Part shown: piece after piece, positions 57,890 through 64,000 of the stretch | Position numbering within the stretch: position 1 is the first letter of the stretch | Layout: each line of letters starts with the position of its first letter | NCBI GenBank assembly: GCA_037176885.1 | Contig: JAWWNJ010000077.1 | Span: 1,178,001 to 1,242,000, forward strand | From: Favolaschia claudopus | Taxonomy: Eukaryota > Basidiomycota > Agaricomycetes > Agaricales > Mycenaceae | Direction: 5' to 3' | Length of the DNA stretch: 64,000 bases | Made by a program: the position numbers and the translations under genes | The notes under the pieces: model-generated | Seen by the model: the letters and a program-made list of their open reading frames with translations, nothing else | The model's database searches: none | Told to the model about the DNA's origin: nothing

Positions 57890-60260
57890 TCACCAGTCGC
57901 CGGGAACGAACAGTTCCTCGAGGTCGGAAGGTAATTCGAACTCGCGATGAAGGCGGTTGTGGATGGGGAACGGAGAGAGACCGCGCGAAGGTGCGTCGGC
58001 GATGTTGGAGGCTGTGTTGACATACGTCAGTTTCGGCACGATCATCCGATCGGCCGCGACAGCGTATGCGCGACGGGCGCAAAGATTTAGCTCGACGTTT
58101 GGGCTGCGGTGCTTCGTGAGGGCGCCAATGGCAGCTTTGTTGTCAGAGTGAATGAGGAGGTGAGTGTTGTGGTAGCCGAGCTGCTCCAGGAAATGGTATA
58201 AGAGCTCCAGAACCACGGCTTCCAGCCAGCAGATGTCACGGCCAGGTCTTTTCCAGTTGTCTGCCAGACGGAACGAGTACCATTTCCTACCAATGACAAT
58301 GCCCAACCCCCAGGAGGTGGAGGCATCAACATAGATACGGAGGTTGAGGAGAGGGCCGAGAGGGCGGAGTTGGCGGAAGGAAGAGGGATCCTCGAGCTTG
58401 TGGCGCCACCAAACGAGCGCGGAGACGGCGCTGTTGGAAAGGAAGCGGCGAGCGGCGGTATTGCCCTTGTAATGGCACATGAGGTTGGAGAGAACCGGGA
58501 GACGCGAGCTGCCCTCCTCGAAGATGAAGGTGATATGACAGAGCGTGCCATGGACACGTTGTAGATCACGAAGAGTGAATTGCTGGCTCGCGCGGGCCTT
58601 GGCGATCATCTCCGAGATGCGCGCGAGGTATTTTAACCGCTTAGGTTCGGGGAGTGAGACGCGGCGCTGCTGTAGATCCCAGTGGAGGCCGAGGAATACC
58701 ATTGAGTCTTCAAAACGGTTACCAGTCTTGCCGGGATGCCAAGGGACATTGATGGGGTCGATTGGTGCGACGCAGGAGTCGCGATCGTGGCGGTATAGGA
58801 ATGAGCTGTCGGCGAAGGGGCCTGTTGAGTTTGGATACCGGAGTTTCAGCCAGTCGTCTTCGTAGGAGAAGGTGTCGGTGTCGATTGCTGTTTCTGCGCG
58901 CCAGATGTCGACCGTCGCGTAACCGATTTGACCGTCGTTGCTGCTGGCAGAGGCGGCGCCGAAGGGGTAGCAATGATCGAGATAGAACCCATCATGGAGA
59001 GAGACAACCAGGAAGGGTTTGTGATCGGGGAGGACGGGACATGTGCGGTGGAAGGCCTTGATATCGAAAGCACAAGCCTGCGTGCCTGGCGGGGCATCTG
59101 CAACCTGTAGAAATCAGAAACGAGGCCCATTCGGCGTGTAGAGGCATGAGGAGAGGCAGCAGCTGCAATAGAGCTGTGCAGTGCGCGTGCGTTGCGTGTA
59201 ACGAGATGAGAGCGGCATAAAGACTCGCGCATCTGCGTCCGCCATATGCGTGTGCGTTGTAGAAATAGACGAGACAGATTTGCACGCGCAAACTGCTTCT
59301 GCCGGACGCACGCGCGTTGCAGGAAACGAGAGAGAGGATCAGATTTGCGCGCGCAAACTGCTTCTGTCAGACGCACACGCGCTGCAGGGAACGAGACGAG
59401 AGTATCAGAATGCACGCGCAAACTGCTTCTGCCAAACGCACGCGCGCCGCAGGTAGAACGAGTAGGCCACAACTCTTTAATCTTTATTTTTTTTTTAATG
59501 CTTTCGCATAGCAAGGTGTGGAATGGCACCCGCGAGAGGGACAGAAGCAGGGGTACGAAGGAAGATGGGGAGAAAGAAAGAAGAAAAGGGGGAAGAAGGA
59601 GGTAGAAAGGGTAAAGGGATAATGGTAATTGACACTCACCGTCTTAGCGACGTCCAAAGCGAAGTCGAAACGGGTTGGGAAGTCGTCCTTGGCGATGAAG
59701 GCGTTGACGGCGGGGGTGCCCGAAGGCTTGTGCGACTTTGAGAGATTGCGGCAGACTCGTTTTTTGGGCGGGACGCCGGGACCTTGATCCTGGAGGACAA
59801 CAAGGAGCGGGGACGAGAAGAAAGGACCACGACAGATGCGCTCCATCTCGCCTTGCGTGAAGGGACCGGACATGCGACTCGCCGCGCATTCTGTCGCGAT
59901 GTATTCTTGGACTGCGTCAGCGTGAGCAAAAACAGACGGGTGATTTGGAATTATGATCGTGGATTTCAGTGCCGGGAGGCGACCGAGAGGAAAACCGTCT
60001 GTCAGATTGCGTGTCAAGAAAGGATATTTGGAGTGTAGGCCATGCTTCTTGAGAAGTACGTCGATCGCTTCGGTATTGTAAGGGTGTATGACTCTGGAGA
60101 AAAGTTCATCAAAAACAGGGTGAGCAGAGCCGGGCGGCGGGCGGCGGGAAACTGCAGGCAAGAGGTCAGGGTAGCAGAGAGTGGGTTTAGGGCCGCCTAG
60201 GAGGTGTGCGCCAAGAAGGAATTCGTCGTCTAGTTCGTCTTCAAGCCATGACAGTTCCAT
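57890..60260 (-). CDS. Reverse transcriptase/RNase H of the DIRS-like element (two exons, 611 aa)
   Basis: Exon 1 60260-59640 (207 codons) and exon 2 59104-57890 (405 codons with stop) flank a 535-bp intron with donor GTGAGT and acceptor CTACAG, phase 0. The ATG at 60260 overlaps the gag stop by 20 bases. RT motifs: PFFSSPLLVVLQDQG and KKRVCRNLSKS before the intron; AFDIKAF (catalytic D ~221), YPFGAASAS and YEDD (288-291) after it. The RNase H domain is YVDASTSWGLGIVIG, WLEAVVLELL, IHSDNKAAIGAL and NIADAPSRG, supplying the acidic residues. It copies element RNA to DNA. The intron splits the RT palm domain, so splicing is needed before translation. Confidence 0.88.
59275..59460 (-). repeat. 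65-66 bp tandem repeat inside the RT intron
   Basis: About three copies, each holding CGCAAACTGCTTCTG and an ACGCACGCGCG-like stretch followed by GCAGG-AACGAG. A weaker, older copy can be made out upstream from 59214. The repeat lies entirely inside the 535-bp intron of the RT gene. Confidence 0.8.
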
Positions 60261-60525
60261 CTCGGAATCGCAGGCATTGAGGGTTGGCAGGGGAGGCGGG
60301 ATGGTTCTTGCCGCAGAGACTGCAGACGTGGAGGCGGTCTGCACCGTGTGATCCTTCGCAGCGGTGGCCAAGGTTGTAACCGATGCAGATTGGCTTCTTG
60401 TCTCTCGCTGTCTTGAGGTCGCCGTCGACGTATACGGAGAAACACGCCTTGCGATCCTCGAAGTTGTTCTTGTGCGGTGGGTGCTCCTTTGCGGTGTGAC
60501 CGGCGGCGCAGACCAGGCATTGCAT
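60241..60525 (-). CDS. Gag-like zinc-knuckle protein, C-terminal part
   Basis: Ninety-four residues from the first ATG, rich in Cys and His: CLVCAAGHTAKEHPPH at the N-terminus, CIGYNLGHRCEGSHGADRLH in the middle, and CSLCGKNHPASPANPQC near the end. Such CCHC/CCCH-like fingers are found at the end of gag proteins of tyrosine-recombinase retroelements and would bind element RNA. An AG acceptor (CACCCCAG) sits about 16 bases before the ATG, so this is probably the last exon of a longer gag whose 5' part I could not find. The stop overlaps the RT start. Confidence 0.6.
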   Translation of the reverse strand: MQCLVCAAGHTAKEHPPHKNNFEDRKACFSVYVDGDLKTARDKKPICIGYNLGHRCEGSHGADRLHVCSLCGKNHPASPANPQCLRFRDGTVMA

Positions 60526-60643
60526 TGGTCGTCTAGGCTGGGGTGAGTCGCGAAAGCGTTCCTTTCCACGTTGAAACGGTGCGTGTGGGTGTAGGCGTGA
60601 AATATACCGAAATATAAAATCACTAAATCTAATCCAATACGAC

Positions 60644-60659
60644 GTGTGTGTGTGTGTGT
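60644..60659 (+). repeat. (GT)8 microsatellite
   Basis: Eight perfect GT units upstream of the DIRS-like gag fragment. Confidence 0.85.
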
Positions 60660-60712
60660 TCGGGGTGGCGGGAGCACGTATCGTCCCTCAGAATACTTGG
60701 GCAAGCTTCAAT

Positions 60713-60845
60713 CAATCAAGGTCGCTACGTTTGAGCGGGACGAACTACTAGATTGTCTAGCGAGAACGTAGCGGGCAAAAACGATTCGCAGCGGGAGAAG
60801 CGAAGAGTCACTCTTTCTGAGACTTCGAAATGAGAACTTCTGAGT
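60713..60845. repeat. Dispersed repeat A, copy 1
   Basis: About 133 bp that matches 62386-62518 at roughly three quarters of positions (shared blocks GCGAGAACGTAG, GGGCAAAA, GCAGCGGG, TGAGACTT). Same orientation as copy 2. It may be the distal end of an old LTR (see repeat B). Confidence 0.7.
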
Positions 60846-62285
60846 CTAGCGGGGAGGGTCTCCGTGCCAATAGAAAAGCGTCGCCCGGTAGTGGATCGTC
60901 AACCGGGAAGAAGCTTTCTGGATGACAACCGGCGGGCAGAAGGCGCGGCTCAGCGGGACGGGGTTCTTATTCAACTGGCGCGGCTCTGGCGAGGAGCGGG
61001 GCTCTTACGTCGATGGCGCGGACACTGACAGTGGCCGGGGCACTTACACCACTACGCGGCGGCGAGCTCGAACGGGGGTCTTTGAATACCGCGGAACGGC
61101 AGGGCACACGGGGCGTCGACGGCGCGGAATCAAGCACGAACGGGGGTCTTGGTTATACCGCGGAACTGCAAGAGACGGGGCTTCGTATTTCAGGAGGGCG
61201 CGGGCTCAAAGGCTGGCGGGGCTCTCAAAGTTCTGGCGGCTCGGTATGCCACAAGTCTTTCCGTATCACTCGAGTCTCTCTCAGATATCAAGTCTAGTCT
61301 CTTTCAAAGTTCCAATTCAAATTCTAGAGTCCGCTACAAACTGCCCTTGTCTACGGGTAGGTAATTGACTGAGTAACAAAAAGTACACCGGGAGATTAAA
61401 TACATGCAGCGGGAGCAGAAACAACCAAATAAAATCATGATGAGAGACTGTCCAAGTTTGATGCCGCGCCCGCTGGGAACCAATGGTATATTCAGGATTG
61501 CCAGTCGTGAGTGAAAAGACTGCCTCCCGGAGAAAGTCCATGCGGGTGGGTGGGTATTGCGCCTTATTGCAGTGCAATGGCGTGCTGGTTGCCATGTCTT
61601 CAAGGGGAGACACGAAATATCTTCTTCATAATGGCTGCTTGCCGCTGGTCGAGTGAAGGCAAAGGTCGCCTCCCGCCACCCGTGCTGGGTGGCGGCTTGA
61701 GTGCGGTCAAGTTCTTCTGAGTTCTTCTGTCATCAGGAAAGAGGCTCCCGCTTGAAGCAGGGCAAGCCGATATAATCCAAGGGTTCACCACTCGCCGGGA
61801 GACTCCCCGATATCAACGGTATTTGACACCGGCATCGTCGGTTGGTAGTCGGGTCCTCGGCGATAAGCCCGCTGCTCGTGTAAGATCAAGTCTTCCTTGA
61901 TCTGGCCCTCCCGTGAGGTCTTGTTCGACCCGCCGAAGGTTGATGTTCCCGGCGGGCATTCCCTGCCAGTACTAAAGAGTTCGTCTGTCCGTCCGTCCGA
62001 TTCGTCGATGGTGGTCGGCGGGTTAGCGCCTAACATCGGGGTTTTGTTAATTCCTCTTGGTGGCCTCCGGCACCTTAAGGCAACGTTTCCCGCTACGCTC
62101 TCGGCCCAACAGTAGTAGTAGTTGAAGTCAGAGTCCCCGCTCCCATGTTTAGGGAGACGTCGCTAAGCTCCCGCTACCAGATGATGATGTCCCGCTGGCT
62201 TATCGGCATCTTAAGCAATAAGATACTACCCTCGAGGTAGAGTATATCTTCTGTGATCCTAGCCTTACTTCCTCCCGCTGATAGG
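60846..62285. other. Non-coding, GC-rich repeat-derived sequence
   Basis: Apart from the tandem duplication at 61069-61173, I see only short ORFs without motifs. Many GCGGGA/CCCGC words recur, as expected for remnants of LTR-type sequence. Confidence 0.4.
61069..61173 (+). repeat. 68-bp period tandem duplication
   Basis: CGAACGGGGGTCTT followed by ATACCGCGGAAC occurs at 61069 and again at 61137, with a few differences. Confidence 0.65.
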
Positions 62286-62287
62286 TA

Positions 62288-62341
62288 CAGAAATCGATAA
62301 ATTTCTGTGGTTTCATGCATAGCCGCTGAGCGGCCCTATCA
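62288..62341 (-). repeat. Repeat B, copy 1 (possible LTR start)
   Basis: Nearly identical to 63429-63483: one base fewer. On the minus strand it begins TGATAGGGCCGCTCAGCGGC, containing the hairpin GCCGC-TCA-GCGGC, and ends with a second short hairpin around AGAAATTTATCGATTTCT. Confidence 0.8.
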
Positions 62342-62385
62342 CCGTTATAGACAGTAACCCTCGTAAGTGCTCCTGGAGCCTTACA

Positions 62386-62518
62386 CAATCAAATTGCTAC
62401 GATTGAGTGGGACCAAACTACTATATTGTCAGCGAGAACGTAGTGGGCAAAATAATTTGCAGCGGGGAAAAGGGAAGAGTCCACTTTTTATGAGACTTTG
62501 ATATGAGGAATTCTGAAC
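62386..62518. repeat. Dispersed repeat A, copy 2
   Basis: Diverged copy of 60713-60845, same orientation. It follows repeat B copy 1 by about 45 bases on the + strand. Confidence 0.7.
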
Positions 62519-63428
62519 TCGGACCTCCGACACCAACACTGACACTTCCAATTCCAATGCCGACCCAAACTGACGGATTGTGAACCAACAACGACATCGG
62601 AAACTACTCCACTAGGAGTTTACTTATTGGTGCTCTGGGAGCGAACTGGAAGCCTGAGTGGAGAAGAATTCACCTGGATTGTTGCGGCCGGTTTGAAAAC
62701 TGGATTAGGTTACTGTGTCTCCCTGTATGGAAGCAACGGTCACGGTCACGATGACCTCCGTTGCGTTGCAAAATTTTTGCCTGGTCACGGTCACGGCGGC
62801 CTGCGTTGCCTTTGAACCACCGTGACATTTTGCGGGAAAAAGCGGAAAAAAATTCCGAGGCATTCTACATTGCATTTTCAGCCAAAATTCTCGGTTGTTG
62901 GACACCAAATAAATACGCAACCATCCCAGCGGCTGTTAATATGCCTTGAATTAGGCGCAACCGTTGCACTTTGTTGCAACGGTCACTGTCACGATGCTGG
63001 CCGTTGCCCTTGAAAAAGGCAACGGAAATGTCACGGTCGATTTGGTGTTGCTTCAATACACAGAGACACAGTACAGGCTGGTTGCTTTGAATTTGTGTTG
63101 CTGAACTACTTACTCGAGTCATAATTAGTAACAGTGGATTTCTATGGTTGAACGAGATGGTCTGCTTTGTTTTGTTTTCCTGTTAGTCTGTCAGACTCTG
63201 TTCCACAGAAGTTTACCAATTTAGTAGTAAGAAAGTTTCCGCTTGATTCAAGACTGTCAAGTCACTGGGTTGAATAGATATACTAGTATCGCGACTACAT
63301 AATACATGACACATCTATCCATGTTCTGCACTCTACCCCTTTCAACTTCAAGCCATTGTGTGTATCTGGCATTTGCTGGCTATAAAGTAAATCAGAATCA
63401 AAGTCAACACTGACCTGTGTCCAGCCTG
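62519..63428. other. Non-coding stretch with GGTCACGGTCACG repeats
   Basis: No supportable gene. Three direct copies of a ~36-bp unit built on CAACGGTCAC-GTCACG and ending CGTTGC lie at about 62733-62770, 62781-62812 and 62976-63011. The remainder shows nothing recognisable. Confidence 0.5.
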
Positions 63429-63483
63429 CAGAAATCGATAAATTTCTGTGGTTTCAATGCATAGCCGCTGAGCGGCCCTATCA
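63429..63483 (-). repeat. Repeat B, copy 2 (possible 3' LTR start)
   Basis: On the minus strand TGATAGGGCCGCTC directly follows a polypurine tract, as the first bases of a 3' LTR do. Its near-identity with 62288-62341 is the only strong similarity; the rest of the two putative LTRs has diverged. Confidence 0.6.
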
Positions 63484-63496
63484 TCTCCCCCTTTCT
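63484..63496 (-). other. Candidate polypurine tract
   Basis: AGAAAGGGGGAGA on the minus strand lies between the stop of the 63495-63737 ORF and the TGATAGGG start of repeat B. This is where the plus-strand primer of an LTR retrotransposon lies. Confidence 0.5.
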
Positions 63497-63737
63497 AGAT
63501 TTCAACTCTCCCGAGTTGACGGTTGGTGTACCGCCCGCTGGGCGACTTGTCATCTTTCAGAGGAAGGGGACCTTCAAGACAATCTCGTCTTGGAACAATT
63601 TTCATAAACCTCTGGCGGCCCGCCAGCAAGGCCCGGCGATCCCGCCAGTTCCCTTCAGTATTCCACTTCAGAATCAGCCCTCGGGCCCTCCCAAAACTCT
63701 CTTTCGACCTATTTTTAGGCCGACCCTGCAAGGCCAT
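63495..63737 (-). CDS. Possible C-terminal fragment of an LTR-retrotransposon ORF
   Basis: Eighty codons on the minus strand, ending VEI-stop; the stop overlaps the polypurine tract and lies 12 bases from repeat B. The product is basic and I do not recognise a domain. An in-frame TGA stands immediately before the ATG, so either the element is degenerate or this is a separate small ORF. Its assignment rests on position only. Confidence 0.3.
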   Translation of the reverse strand: MALQGRPKNRSKESFGRARGLILKWNTEGNWRDRRALLAGRQRFMKIVPRRDCLEGPLPLKDDKSPSGRYTNRQLGRVEI

Positions 63738-64000
63738 TCAATTCGAACCTTATCCTTTCGCTGCGGCGCTTGGACTTCGTCAAACGTCATAGGAAATGTA
63801 TTGACTTCCCGATTGGGAAGTACATCAGCTTCTTTTCATTATATCCAAACTTTATCGTTGTAGGTCCCTGCTTCCACCTTTCTAGGCCCGCAGGCCGCAG
63901 TCTGACTCAGATTTTTCGCTCTCACGGCGGCGCTTCCTCATTCAAATGTTTTTCTCTGAGTTTTTCAGAGAATCCCATCAAGAATTTCGAGCTCCGCCGC

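Larger units (their letters stand above)
56185..60525 (-). mobile_element. DIRS-like tyrosine-recombinase retroelement (coding part)
   Basis: On the minus strand the order is zinc-knuckle gag fragment, reverse transcriptase/RNase H, tyrosine recombinase. RT and RNase H with a tyrosine recombinase instead of a DDE integrase define DIRS-like elements. The reading frames are intact from the RT start to the recombinase stop, with one clear intron. The gag N-terminus and the element's terminal repeats were not found, so it may be 5'-truncated or its first exons lie to the right. The stated range covers coding parts only. Confidence 0.85.

Noticed and set aside
62200..62388. 62-codon ORF spanning repeat B copy 1
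   Set aside because: The repeat's second copy does not preserve the frame, so the repeat is not coding.
1..64000. tRNA, rRNA or CRISPR features
   Set aside because: Reading for T-loop-like GGTTCGAATCC words and regularly spaced repeats gave nothing that folds or repeats convincingly. CRISPR is not expected in a fungus.

Overview
The window is nuclear DNA of a filamentous fungus, very probably a mushroom-forming basidiomycete (Agaricomycetes). The evidence is short GT-AG introns of about 45-75 bp with CTAAC/CTGAC-like branch sites, micro-exons, a fungal Zn2Cys6 regulator, a Sct1/Gpt2-type acyltransferase, a tandem pair of large TPR proteins, and Ty3/gypsy and DIRS-like retroelements. A transposon-rich agaric such as Mycena would fit, but the genus is a guess. 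Genes are sparse: most of the roughly 30 kb outside genes and recognised elements shows only short random ORFs.

Layout. 1-636: C-terminal end of a basic, low-complexity nuclear-looking protein cut by the window edge. 637-9387: no gene seen. 9388-15702: a complete, young Ty3/gypsy-type LTR retrotransposon with identical 125-bp LTRs, ACGT target duplication, gag, and a pol in the -1 frame. 15703-22746: no gene seen. 22819-25370: a four-exon Zn2Cys6 transcription factor whose metal cluster is split by an intron and carries an unusually long loop. 25371-38828: gene desert with two copies of a MULE-like MITE (25-bp TIRs, 9-bp target duplications), one of them nested in a second TIR element.

38829-55375 is the most informative part. 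A nine-exon glycerol-3-phosphate acyltransferase gene (+) converges on a five-exon TPR gene (-). The 3' part of the acyltransferase and the whole TPR gene were then duplicated in tandem. In the second unit the acyltransferase copy is a pseudogene, a 1.4-kb TIR element sits in the intergenic spacer, and a 0.5-kb element splits exon 2 of the TPR copy. Further exon 1/2 relics lie upstream of both TPR genes, so this family has been duplicating and decaying here for some time.

56185-60525 (-) is a DIRS-like retroelement: a zinc-knuckle gag fragment, RT/RNase H with a 535-bp intron, and a tyrosine recombinase. 60700-64000 holds diverged direct repeats and, at the right edge, what may be the end of another LTR element (ORF stop, polypurine tract, TG-starting repeat on the - strand).

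The host genes do not form a pathway or operon. The acyltransferase acts in glycerolipid synthesis at the ER. The TPR proteins look like STAND-related proteins that lack an NTPase domain and end in a membrane anchor. The rest is a record of nested insertions around them.
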